Shown piece by piece: positions 56,726 through 64,000 of a stretch of 64,000 nt of DNA. Under the pieces are notes generated by a model. It searched no databases, was not told the origin of the DNA, and was given only the letters and a program-made list of their open reading frames with translations. The stretch is from Bremerella sp. P1 (GTDB lineage: Bacteria > Planctomycetota > Planctomycetia > Pirellulales > Pirellulaceae): NCBI RefSeq assembly GCF_028748185.1, contig NZ_CP118164.1:4799814-4863813 (forward strand), in the 5' to 3' direction. A program made the translations under genes and the position numbers. The stretch's first letter is position 1. The number at the start of each line of letters is the position of its first letter.

Positions 56726-58723
56726 TTACTGCTTTGCCGCCGACGAAACGATCATTAGCTTGACCTTGTTGGCATACTCCAAGAGTTCCGGAGTCTCTGA
56801 GACAAGACTGACCGACCGAGGCACATCAGGAGTATTGAATGCCATCGCCATCGCTTCCGGCAAGTTCATGAATCGTCGGACGTTCATGAAATAGGGGCCT
56901 TCCCGATGATCGAGGGGGGGATTCCTTAAATGCAGGTTACCGATGGCGGGCTCGAAGATTGCCGCATAGATCGCCAGTGCTGCGAGGTTTCCTTCTGCTT
57001 TGACGGTGACGTTGTCGAGCGTTGTAGACTCAACGATTGCCTGGGCTGCACGGCGAATGTCCCAGACTCGCATCGCATCGATCGATTGTCCCAGCAATAA
57101 ATAGCGACGACGCGTTTGAATCTCCGGCTTCGTTTCCTGCGTCCATTGGGTTGGGCCGATGCCGCGCGGGGCGAGAACATAGAAGTGCTGGCCGGGACCA
57201 GGATCCTCTAGCGGAGACTTGCCGTCTCCTTCCAGATAGTTCATGAACTCCTGCCACTTGGCATCGTCGGCAACGATCAGTCGCCCGGATAAAGCCTTGC
57301 CGGGTTTGGGGGATACAAATTCCAAGAGTGGAAGTGTCACGTCCGGCTCGGTGGAAAGCTCGTGCTGAATGACGGTCCAGCCATCTTTCTGCAACTCCTT
57401 TTGCGTCGAAATCTCGGCGGCTTGAGACTCTTGCGGCCAACCAGCGAAGGACTTGGTTGCCAGAAGTTTCTTCCACTCGCCGAACATTTCGTTCCACTCG
57501 CCAGGCGACTCGGGTACCTTGGCGGGCTCAGCAGCAGCGACAAACGTCTCTTCGATCTTTGTGTTGATTTCATCCTCAGGCAGCGTGTCGAAGACCTTCA
57601 GCTCTTCGACCTCGAATTTGGGAACCGCAACATCCGTGATTGCTGGCGTATCTCCTTGGAGATGTTTTCGCAGCCAATAGAACGCCGGAATGCGAAGCGG
57701 CTGCGTGTCGGCATGACCGCCAGGCAGAATCGTTAGGGCCAGGTTTGGAGCTTTACCGTAAAGCTGGTAGATCTTGCGCGCTGCCAGGTGCGTCCGCTCG
57801 ACCCCTTCCAGTGGGAAGATCGGGTCGTAGTCGGTGTTGGCGATCATCAATGGGCGGGGGGCAATTAGCGCCGGCAAGAGCGTGTAATCAAAGCCGTACG
57901 TGTTGACCCAGTACATGCAGTCGCAGTGCCCTGCGACCACACCGTTGACGACGTGATCTTCCAGGTCGGTGATACCGGCGACGGGGACGGCGACCTTAAT
58001 GCGGTCATCGATCGCCGCGATGTACCAGCTGTAGGCTCCACCGCCACTACGCCCGGTGACGCCGATTTTCTCGGGATCAACGTCATCACGTGATTGCAGC
58101 AGATCGATCGACCGGACGCAGTTCCAGGCTTCGACGCCGGCCGGTGTGTAGCCTCGGTTGGTCCACCATTGGTGAGCGTCGTTGTAGAGACCTTTGTGCT
58201 TCCCTTCGATCTCACCGAGCTCCAACGAATCAATCGTCAGGCACACAAAGCCATGTCGGGCAAACCAGGCCCCGTGATGTTGATAGTGGGCCTTATTGCC
58301 GTAGCTGATGCCATCCTTCTTCACGCGACCGTGGCCGCAAACGTAAAGCACCGCCGGCAGCTTCCCTTCGACCTTAGCAGGGCGGTACAGGTTACCGGTG
58401 ACGTACAGTCCTGGGCGCGATTGGAAGTGGATCTTCTCGACAATGATTCCGTCGCGTTCGATCGTGCCGGTGGTGGTCGCTTTCAGGTCGGTCTTTTCGG
58501 GCCAAGGCTCGAGCCCGAGCATTTCTTTCAGCTTCTCTCGGTACTCATCCTTCTTGGCTTCCCAGGCTTCCAGCGAGTCAATTTCTTGCAGTGGAGCATT
58601 GGTGACGCGTGTGGTTTCCGCTTGGAAATATTGTCGGATCTGCTTGTCGCCGAAAGATGCTTCGTCGGCGGAAACAAGCGGCGTGATCAAGAGACAAACG
58701 GCAGCGGCAACAGCGAAGCGCAT
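56726..58723 (-). CDS. Secreted two-part alpha/beta hydrolase (acetylxylan esterase-like)
   Basis: 665 residues from ATG 58723, with GGAG nine bases upstream; the longer frame from 58813 precedes the signal peptide MRFAVAAAVCLLITPLVSA. Residues 100-380 form an active alpha/beta hydrolase with YVCGHGRVKKDG (oxyanion), the nucleophile elbow GVTGRSGGGAYSW, the acid in NTDYDPIFP and His in GGHADTQP. Residues 420-650 repeat a hydrolase-like layout (VLAPRGIGPTQWTQ, KAEGNLAALAIYAAI) without a clear nucleophile. Likely deacetylates carbohydrate polymers. Confidence 0.85.
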   Translation of the reverse strand: MRFAVAAAVCLLITPLVSADEASFGDKQIRQYFQAETTRVTNAPLQEIDSLEAWEAKKDEYREKLKEMLGLEPWPEKTDLKATTTGTIERDGIIVEKIHFQSRPGLYVTGNLYRPAKVEGKLPAVLYVCGHGRVKKDGISYGNKAHYQHHGAWFARHGFVCLTIDSLELGEIEGKHKGLYNDAHQWWTNRGYTPAGVEAWNCVRSIDLLQSRDDVDPEKIGVTGRSGGGAYSWYIAAIDDRIKVAVPVAGITDLEDHVVNGVVAGHCDCMYWVNTYGFDYTLLPALIAPRPLMIANTDYDPIFPLEGVERTHLAARKIYQLYGKAPNLALTILPGGHADTQPLRIPAFYWLRKHLQGDTPAITDVAVPKFEVEELKVFDTLPEDEINTKIEETFVAAAEPAKVPESPGEWNEMFGEWKKLLATKSFAGWPQESQAAEISTQKELQKDGWTVIQHELSTEPDVTLPLLEFVSPKPGKALSGRLIVADDAKWQEFMNYLEGDGKSPLEDPGPGQHFYVLAPRGIGPTQWTQETKPEIQTRRRYLLLGQSIDAMRVWDIRRAAQAIVESTTLDNVTVKAEGNLAALAIYAAIFEPAIGNLHLRNPPLDHREGPYFMNVRRFMNLPEAMAMAFNTPDVPRSVSLVSETPELLEYANKVKLMIVSSAAKQ

Positions 58724-58816
58724 CGGCAGGATCTCCAGAAAGAAGGTGTCAGGTGGGAGCTTCATCATGCCCCTTTCGAGCGACGGCGTCAAAAGGAATC
58801 TGGCAAGCTCCACGAA

Positions 58817-58852
58817 AAAAGACCAGGACTACCTGGGTAATCCTGGTCTTTT
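58817..58852 (-). terminator. Intrinsic terminator after the SGNH gene
   Basis: AAAAGACCAGGA (58817-58828) with TCCTGGTCTTTT (58841-58852), 12-bp perfect stem, T-run in the minus direction. It is 27 bases after the SGNH hydrolase stop and separates it from the two-part hydrolase gene. Confidence 0.9.
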
Positions 58853-58878
58853 CTGATGTCACGAGTGATGTCAGGCAA

Positions 58879-59607
58879 CTATTCGCCGAGAAGTTCTTTG
58901 ATCTTCGGGGCAACGGCATCGGCCCACAGCTGGTAACCCTTCTCTTTTGGGTGCAGCAGGTCAGGCATGATTTCCTTGGGTAGCGTGCCGTCTTCGGTCA
59001 GGAAGACGTCGTTGATGTTCAGGAACGTAACGTAGTCCTTGTCCTGCATCGACTTCTCGATGATGGCGTTCGCGCCGTCGTTCAGCTTGCGGAGCTGATC
59101 TTCGGTCTTGGCGCCACGTGGGAAGATGGCCAGCAGCAGGACCTTCGTTTCCGGGTGCTTCTCGTGCAGCTTCTCAACGATTGCATTGACGCCGGCAGCC
59201 GTGTCTTCCGACTTCTCTTTGCGGTGACCGGTGTTGTTGGTACCGATCATGATGACAGCAACCTTCGGCTTATAGCCATCCAGTTCGCCGTGCTCGAAAC
59301 GCCACAGAACGTGCTCGGTGCGGTCGCCGCCGTAGCCCAGGTTCAGAGGGCTCCACGCGCTGAAGTTATCGTCCCAGATCTTCTTGCCGGAACCTTCCCA
59401 GCCGTGAGTGATGGAATCGCCAATGAAGACGACGTCGATCTTCTCCGCGTCTTCGATCGCTTTGAGCTTTTCTTCGTGACGCTTAACCCACCAATCGCCA
59501 CGCGGGACTGGTTTCAAGGCTTCGATCGGCTCTTTGGTCGCGGTATCCTCCGCAAAGGCCGGCACGGCCAGAACGAGGGAAAGCATCAAACAGGCAAAAC
59601 AACGCAT
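58879..59607 (-). CDS. Secreted SGNH/GDSL esterase
   Basis: 242 residues with signal peptide (MRCFACLMLSLVLAVPAFA). SGNH blocks are complete: block I VVFIGDSITHGW, block II GGDRTEHVLWRF, block III MIGTNNTGH, block V DLLHPKEKGYQLWA. Related planctomycete enzymes resemble platelet-activating-factor acetylhydrolase. Likely removes acetyl or acyl groups from sugars. Confidence 0.92.
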   Translation of the reverse strand: MRCFACLMLSLVLAVPAFAEDTATKEPIEALKPVPRGDWWVKRHEEKLKAIEDAEKIDVVFIGDSITHGWEGSGKKIWDDNFSAWSPLNLGYGGDRTEHVLWRFEHGELDGYKPKVAVIMIGTNNTGHRKEKSEDTAAGVNAIVEKLHEKHPETKVLLLAIFPRGAKTEDQLRKLNDGANAIIEKSMQDKDYVTFLNINDVFLTEDGTLPKEIMPDLLHPKEKGYQLWADAVAPKIKELLGE

Positions 59608-59906
59608 TGTCTATCTCCTGGGGGGAACTGTTGTGAATCTCAAGGTGAGTCGGCTCGGCGGGATTACGGTTTGCCGAATGGTCTAGTCTCTACGACGCAG
59701 CGGCGCAGGTCAATTCCTTGAGCCGTAATTGGCCAGTAAGGGAGCATTTCGGTACTTAATTGGCTAATCGGGCAGCGAAAACGGCTGGGCCGATTGACTA
59801 AAAAGGCCTTGTTCCTTACATTGTGGGGTTTCCAGATCAATCAAATTCGACGCCTAGAGTGTCGTTTCCCATTTACCTAAAGATATCTCACTAAAGGAAC
59901 TGTCGC

Positions 59907-60095
59907 GTGCCGGTAATTAACGAGCGCCATCAGGAGTTGAAGCGTCGACGTCATCGCAAGAAGGTTTACGCTAAGTTCAAGGCCAAGATTGCTCAGAATC
60001 CATCCAATGACGAAAAGCGCAAGATGGCTCATAAGCTCCGCAAGCTGACGCCAGCCGCTGAAGAACTGATCCAACGCTGGGGCCTGGAAGCCTAA
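59907..60095 (+). CDS. Small basic protein of planctomycetes
   Basis: 62-residue, strongly basic protein. GTG start at 59907 is preceded by AAAGGA. The chain NERHQELKRRRHRKKVYAKFKAKIAQ is helical and Arg/Lys-rich, and ends LTPAAEELIQRWGLEA. I recall similar small proteins in many planctomycetes, annotated as unknown; binding to ribosome or nucleic acid is inferred from charge only. A strong terminator follows. Confidence 0.72.
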   Translation: MPVINERHQELKRRRHRKKVYAKFKAKIAQNPSNDEKRKMAHKLRKLTPAAEELIQRWGLEA

Positions 60096-60121
60096 TTGGC
60101 TCGGTCTTACTAGCGAACTCG

Positions 60122-60154
60122 AAAAAAGCGGAGTCTTATTGCTCCGCTTTTTTT
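60122..60154 (+). terminator. Intrinsic terminator after small basic protein gene
   Basis: GCGGAG (60128-60133) and CTCCGC (60142-60147) form a stem with an 8-base loop, an A-run before and seven T after. Confidence 0.9.
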
Positions 60155-60223
60155 CTGCGCAAACGTAGGTCTACGCAGGTGAATGGATAGGCTGCCATTT
60201 GTAGCGCGTCTCAGAGGGACGCC

Positions 60224-60766
60224 CTAGCTGGCGGATAGATGCTTCTCAATCGCCTGGAAGATCTCTTCCGGCTCGGTCATGCGTCCGGTCCCTTCGACGC
60301 GGCAGCTTTGCCAGCCGCTATCGGGGCCAATCATCTGCACGCCGTCTTCGATCAGTTGCTTTGCGTTCCGCTGAACGGCCGGATGAGCCCACATCTCTTT
60401 GTTCATTGCCGGGCACATCATGACGTCGCCTGTGAACGCGAGGTAGAGCGTGCTGAGCAGGTCGTCGGCCAGCCCTCCGGCGGCTTTGGCCATGAAGTCA
60501 GCCGAAGCAGGCACAATGCACAATAGATCTGCCCGGCGCGCAAGTTCAATGTGCGCGCCTAGCGGCATGGCATCGTCAAAGAGTTCTGTGTGCACTCGCT
60601 TCCCCGACAGCGCGGTGAGTGTCGCCGCGCCGACAAAGTGATAGGAAGCGTGGGTCATCACCACGGTGACGTCGACATCCGCTTTGACCAACTGGCTGAC
60701 CAAAGCGGCCGTCTTGTAGGCGGCAATCCCGCCGGTGACGCCGATGATGACCTTTCGTTGGCTCAC
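60224..60766 (-). CDS. coaC: Phosphopantothenoylcysteine decarboxylase (CoaC), monofunctional
   Basis: 180-residue flavoprotein of CoA synthesis. FMN-binding GVTGGIAAYKTAALVSQL, the catalytic His in ASYHFVG, PASADFMAKAAGG and the substrate clamp AMNKEMWAHPAV are all present. Most bacteria fuse it to CoaB; here only the decarboxylase half is encoded and no coaB follows. Its start overlaps the rpoZ stop by 4 bases. Confidence 0.92.
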   Translation of the reverse strand: MSQRKVIIGVTGGIAAYKTAALVSQLVKADVDVTVVMTHASYHFVGAATLTALSGKRVHTELFDDAMPLGAHIELARRADLLCIVPASADFMAKAAGGLADDLLSTLYLAFTGDVMMCPAMNKEMWAHPAVQRNAKQLIEDGVQMIGPDSGWQSCRVEGTGRMTEPEEIFQAIEKHLSAS

Positions 60767-61029
60767 AGTTCGTCACTCATCATGGCATCGAACGACTTGA
60801 TCATCACATCGCCGTCAGCAGCGGTGCGAAGTTCGTTCGTCGTGTCGAGGAAGATCTTGTCCTGCTTGATCTCTTCGAGGACGATTTCCATCTTGTTGTC
60901 GGAGTTGATTTCGACCAGCGGACGGCTCCCGGCGTTCAGGGCCACCAGACGCTTCTGGATCAGGGTCGACAGCTTAAAGCGACCACCAACCTTCTTGATG
61001 ATGAATTCTTCTTTCAGTTCTTCGAGCAT
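60763..61029 (-). CDS. rpoZ: RNA polymerase omega subunit
   Basis: 88 residues from ATG 61029, with AAAAGGAGGAGC just upstream. VGGRFKLSTLIQKRLVALNAGSRPLVE is the conserved omega core. It overlaps the end of gmk by 16 bases, a common gmk-rpoZ pairing. The N-terminal (MLEELKEEFIIKK) and C-terminal parts are lineage-specific. Confidence 0.85.
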   Translation of the reverse strand: MLEELKEEFIIKKVGGRFKLSTLIQKRLVALNAGSRPLVEINSDNKMEIVLEEIKQDKIFLDTTNELRTAADGDVMIKSFDAMMSDEL

Positions 61030-61616
61030 CGCTCCTCCTTTTCCTGACGGATAATGTCTGCAAGTTGTGCGGCGGTTTGGTCCGCAGCGCCAAGTTTGTT
61101 CACCACGTGGTGGCGATACCACTTGGACGCTTCCATCTCTTTCTTGGCCGTTTCCAGCCGCCGCTGGATGGCTTCTTCTGTTTCGGTGCCTCGGTCGCGG
61201 AGGCGGCGTTCTAATTCTTCGGCCGACTCGGGACTAAGGAAAATGGTGACTGCCGCTGGGTACTTCTCGGCAACCTTGGCGGCACCCTCGACGTCGATTT
61301 CCAACAGGACCGAAATGCCTTGGTTTAATCGAGCTTCGACTTCGCTACGCAGGGTTCCGTATAGGTGCCCTTTGCGGAAGACCTCGACATACTCCAGGAA
61401 TTCGTCGCCCTCGATCCGCCGCTGAAAGTCTTCTTTGGGAAGGAAATGGTAGTCGATACCATTCTGCTCCCCGGCTCTCGGCTCGCGAGTCGTTGCGGAA
61501 ATACTCAGTTCAATGGGTGGTTCACCCAATGCCAACAGCTTGCGCACCACGGTCGATTTGCCAACGCCTGAAGGCCCGGACAAGATGACCAAGTTGCCTG
61601 GTGTGCTTGCTGTCAT
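61014..61616 (-). CDS. gmk: Guanylate kinase
   Basis: 200 residues. P-loop LSGPSGVGKSTVVRK, GMP-binding SATTREPRAGEQNGIDYHF and ISVLLEIDVEGAAKVAEKYP are typical. Starts 1 base after the yicC stop. Position in yicC-gmk-rpoZ-coaC matches a widely conserved cluster. Confidence 0.96.
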   Translation of the reverse strand: MTASTPGNLVILSGPSGVGKSTVVRKLLALGEPPIELSISATTREPRAGEQNGIDYHFLPKEDFQRRIEGDEFLEYVEVFRKGHLYGTLRSEVEARLNQGISVLLEIDVEGAAKVAEKYPAAVTIFLSPESAEELERRLRDRGTETEEAIQRRLETAKKEMEASKWYRHHVVNKLGAADQTAAQLADIIRQEKEERCSKN

Positions 61617-61617
61617 A

Positions 61618-62502
61618 TCACTCGATGTTTTGGATTTGCTCGCGGATCTTCTCGATAGCGGTCTTCATTTCGACCACGCCTCGGGCGATCTCGGCGTCGT
61701 TCGCCTTCGAGCCGATCGTGTTGGTCTCGCGAAAAATTTCCTGCGTCAGGAAGTCGAGCTTTCGCCCCGCGGACTCTTCCTGCGTGAGGAACTTTTCAAA
61801 CTGACCCAGGTGGCTTTTGAGCCGGACGATCTCTTCGGAAATGTTCACGCGATCGGTGAAGATCGCCACTTCGCGAAGGAGTGTCGCCGGGTCGACCGTC
61901 ACGTCGAACTCCTCGAGGACTTTGTTCACACGCTCGGTCATACGATCACGGTAGCCGTCGACCACCAGCGGTGACTTGGCTTCGATCGTTTCCAGGTGCG
62001 AGGCGATCGTCGCCAGGTTCTCGCGAAGATCTTTGGTGGTGTTCTCTCCCTCGGCACGACGCATGGTGTCGAACTTCTCGAGGGCCGCTTTCAGTGTCTT
62101 TTCAATTACCGGCCAGGCGTTGAACTGCTCGTCGTCGGTGTCGGTGTTCTCTTGCACCACGCCTGGCAGTTGCAGTACCGAATCGATATGGGGTGTTTCT
62201 GATAGCCCCACCTTCTCGCCGAGTTGCCGGATCTGCTGCATGTAGCTTTCCAGCACAGCCGTATCGATGCGGTACTTGTCGGCGGTCACGTCCTGCTTGA
62301 TTCGCAAGTTGATCGTGATGGTGCCACGGTTGATAAACTTCCGCGTGACCCCTTCGATCTGTGATTCCAACCCACTGAACAATTCGTTGCCACGCACGGC
62401 CAGCTTGAAGTAGCGATTGTTCACCGAACGCACTTCGACCGAAACGGAAACGCCTTCCGCGTGCAGGTGGGCATCGCCATATCCGGTCATGCTCAGCAGC
62501 AT
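61618..62502 (-). CDS. yicC: YicC/YloC endoribonuclease
   Basis: 294 residues. YicC_N domain: MTGYGDAHLHAEGVSVSVEVRSVNNRYF; C-terminal DUF1732: ESAGRKLDFLTQEIFRETNTIGSKANDAEI. YicC family members are RNases with a clam-shell hexamer. First gene of the gmk cluster. Confidence 0.95.
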   Translation of the reverse strand: MLLSMTGYGDAHLHAEGVSVSVEVRSVNNRYFKLAVRGNELFSGLESQIEGVTRKFINRGTITINLRIKQDVTADKYRIDTAVLESYMQQIRQLGEKVGLSETPHIDSVLQLPGVVQENTDTDDEQFNAWPVIEKTLKAALEKFDTMRRAEGENTTKDLRENLATIASHLETIEAKSPLVVDGYRDRMTERVNKVLEEFDVTVDPATLLREVAIFTDRVNISEEIVRLKSHLGQFEKFLTQEESAGRKLDFLTQEIFRETNTIGSKANDAEIARGVVEMKTAIEKIREQIQNIE

Positions 62503-62561
62503 GGTTTCTCTCTTCGCGAATCCGCGATGCTAACGTGAATTGGTCAGGAAGGTAACGAACA

Positions 62562-62593
62562 AAACTTCCCTGGGCTCTGACCTAGGGAAGTTT
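62562..62593 (-). terminator. Terminator after secG
   Basis: AAACTTCCCT (62562-62571) and AGGGAAGTTT (62584-62593) form a 10-bp perfect stem, followed by T-rich sequence in the minus direction. It separates secG from yicC. Confidence 0.8.
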
Positions 62594-62623
62594 CTGAAGA
62601 TGATCAGGCGAATGCCGCGTCAA

Positions 62624-63130
62624 TTACTCGGCAGGCTTCTCTTCGGTTGACGAGGCATCTCCTTCGGCAGGAGCTGCGGCACCACCATTCGCCGGTGGCT
62701 CCAGGTCGGCATCCGACGTGACCTCAGCGGCTCCGCCAGCAGCAGGGGCCGAACCTTCTTCTTCGTCCGATGGAAGCGTCAGTGCGGGACCGCCAGCACC
62801 AGGAGTCGTGTCGCCTGGCAGGCCGGTTGCAGCCGGGGCAGCACTACCGCCGGAACCGGTCAGCTTGCTGGCTCCCTGATCTTGCAGGCCCATCGTGGCG
62901 AAGATGCACAGCAAGATCCAGAAGACCGCCATGACGACCGTAATCTTGGTGAACGTGTCGCCAGCTTTCGCACCAAAGGCACTCTGGCCACCAGCACCAC
63001 CCAAGGCGCCAGTCAAACCGCCACCACGACCGCGCTGCACGAGCACGACCAGGATCAGGAAGACCGATGTCAACAAAAGCAGCGGGCCAAAAATGTACTG
63101 CAGGAACCCGAAAAGGATGGGACTGGTCAT
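62624..63130 (-). CDS. secG: Protein translocase subunit SecG with long C-terminal tail
   Basis: 168 residues. Two membrane helices ([18 protein letters not shown] and [19 protein letters not shown]) surround the conserved [21 protein letters not shown]. The last 95 residues are an Ala/Gly/Pro/Glu-rich low-complexity tail not found in E. coli SecG (110 residues). Located downstream of tpiA, the usual tpiA-secG pair. Confidence 0.93.
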   Translation of the reverse strand: MTSPILFGFLQYIFGPLLLLTSVFLILVVLVQRGRGGGLTGALGGAGGQSAFGAKAGDTFTKITVVMAVFWILLCIFATMGLQDQGASKLTGSGGSAAPAATGLPGDTTPGAGGPALTLPSDEEEGSAPAAGGAAEVTSDADLEPPANGGAAAPAEGDASSTEEKPAE

Positions 63131-63219
63131 GACTGGTTACTTATGAAAACGTCCGTGTCTGGTTTCAAAAGTGGGATCGGCCACGAGTAGCAGATCCCGA
63201 CGGGGGAATGGGGTAACGA

Positions 63220-63975
63220 CTAAGCTTGCGCTCCGGCGATGATGCCGAGGAAGCTGTCTGCTTTGAGCGAGGCACCACCGACCAGGGCACCGTCAATGTT
63301 CGGTTGCGAAAGCAGTTCAGCGGCGTTGTCCGGCTTCACGCTTCCGCCGTACTGAATGCGAACCGACTCGCTGACGGCTTCGCCGTACTTGGCGGTCATC
63401 AGGGCACGAATGCCGGCGTGAACTTCTTCGGCTTGCTCAGGCGTAGCGACCTTGCCGGTACCAATGGCCCAAACAGGTTCGTAAGCGATGACGACCGAAT
63501 CCATTTGCTCGGCGGTAACGCCAGCCAGGCTACCGTACATTTGCTCGGCGACCACGTCGGCGGTCTTGCCCGATTCACGTTCTTCCAGCAGTTCACCAAC
63601 GCAGACGATCGGCGTCAGGCCAGCAGCCAGAACAGCATGCACCTTCTTGCAGACGTCGGCATTCGATTCGCCGAAAATGTGACGGCGTTCGCTGTGGCCG
63701 AGGATCACGTATTGGCAACCGATGTCCTTGGCCATGGCAGCCGAGATTTCACCGGTGAAAGCCCCGGAGGCTTCGTGGTAGCAGTTCTGAGCACCGACAC
63801 CCACTTTGCCGCCTGCGGCAGTGGCGACGGCATCGAGATAAACGCTAGGAGCACAAACGGCAACTTCAACTGCGTCGCCAGCCGTGTTGCCTTCAGCAAC
63901 GCCTTTCACCAAAGCGACCCCGTCGGCCTTGGTGGTGTTCATTTTCCAGTTACCTGCAATGAAAGGACGTCTCAC
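63220..63975 (-). CDS. tpiA: Triosephosphate isomerase
   Basis: 251 residues. FIAGNWKMNTTKADGV (Asn, Lys), LGHSERRHIFGE (His), AYEPVWAIGTGKVAT (catalytic Glu) and QYGGSVKPDNAAELLS are all present. It interconverts dihydroxyacetone phosphate, one BMC aldolase product, and glyceraldehyde 3-phosphate. Start ATG 63975. Confidence 0.97.
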   Translation of the reverse strand: MRRPFIAGNWKMNTTKADGVALVKGVAEGNTAGDAVEVAVCAPSVYLDAVATAAGGKVGVGAQNCYHEASGAFTGEISAAMAKDIGCQYVILGHSERRHIFGESNADVCKKVHAVLAAGLTPIVCVGELLEERESGKTADVVAEQMYGSLAGVTAEQMDSVVIAYEPVWAIGTGKVATPEQAEEVHAGIRALMTAKYGEAVSESVRIQYGGSVKPDNAAELLSQPNIDGALVGGASLKADSFLGIIAGAQA

Positions 63976-64000
63976 CCGTCGTTCTCCCTTCGGACCGCCT

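Overview
The window reads as a moderately GC-rich planctomycete chromosome, most like the Blastopirellula/Bremerella/Rhodopirellula group (Pirellulaceae). Supporting signs are a planctomycete-type bacterial microcompartment (BMC) locus, two GroEL proteins around one GroES, esterases and sulfatase-like proteins typical of polysaccharide degraders, a eukaryote-like IleS, and weak Shine-Dalgarno usage. The species assignment is inference; no rRNA or tRNA gene was seen.

Region 1 (1-17057) is a large Tad/Flp pilus locus. The plus strand carries a CpaC secretin (cut by the window edge), a CpaD-like Gly-rich lipoprotein and a TadD-like TPR lipoprotein. Converging on them, a minus-strand run from a divergent promoter region near 13300 encodes Flp pilin, TadE, a multi-span membrane protein, a membrane-anchored toroid-like protein, three unusual pilin-like proteins, then CpaA prepilin peptidase, CpaB, CpaF ATPase, TadB and TadC. 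The other arm of the divergent region encodes a TadE-like protein, a membrane-anchored sulfatase-fold protein that has lost its catalytic site, and a TadG-like protein.

Region 2 (17099-27362) is plus strand: a lipoprotein M28 peptidase with a PDZ domain, a secreted esterase, a secreted SMP-30-type lactonase, a polytopic membrane protein, a Nudix hydrolase, argC-argJ (arginine synthesis) and a glycosyltransferase-TPR protein.

Region 3 (27451-36209, minus strand) is a complete Planctomycetes/Verrucomicrobia-type BMC operon: DeoR regulator, PduL phosphotransacylase, two BMC-H shell proteins, acetate kinase, three BMC-P pentamers, CoA-acylating aldehyde dehydrogenase, an unknown cargo-like protein, class II aldolase and a lactate/malate dehydrogenase. 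The predicted chemistry is: aldolase splits a deoxysugar phosphate (fuculose- or rhamnulose-1-phosphate) to lactaldehyde; the aldehyde is reduced or oxidised to an acyl-CoA; PduL and the kinase recover CoA and ATP. Four enzymes carry the same type of amphipathic encapsulation helix. A promoter and an operator-like palindrome precede the regulator gene.

Region 4 (36501-49000) mixes housekeeping and accessory genes: purN-ileS, a very acidic small protein, a MOSC protein, an HNH endonuclease, a CE15-like glucuronoyl esterase, a PII variant followed by a degenerate receiver protein, a membrane protein, YacG, an FmdB-type zinc ribbon, GrpE and DnaJ.

Region 5 (48610-63975) has groEL2-groES-groEL1, a DJ-1/PfpI protein, an M42 peptidase, a GNAT-nitrilase fusion, a two-part secreted alpha/beta hydrolase, an SGNH hydrolase, a small basic protein, and a conserved core cluster coaC-rpoZ-gmk-yicC, secG and tpiA. 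The strongest candidates for something undescribed are the inactive sulfatase-fold protein and the membrane/toroid pair built into the Tad locus, the unknown cargo protein and long-tailed pentamer of the BMC, and the PII/pseudo-receiver pair.
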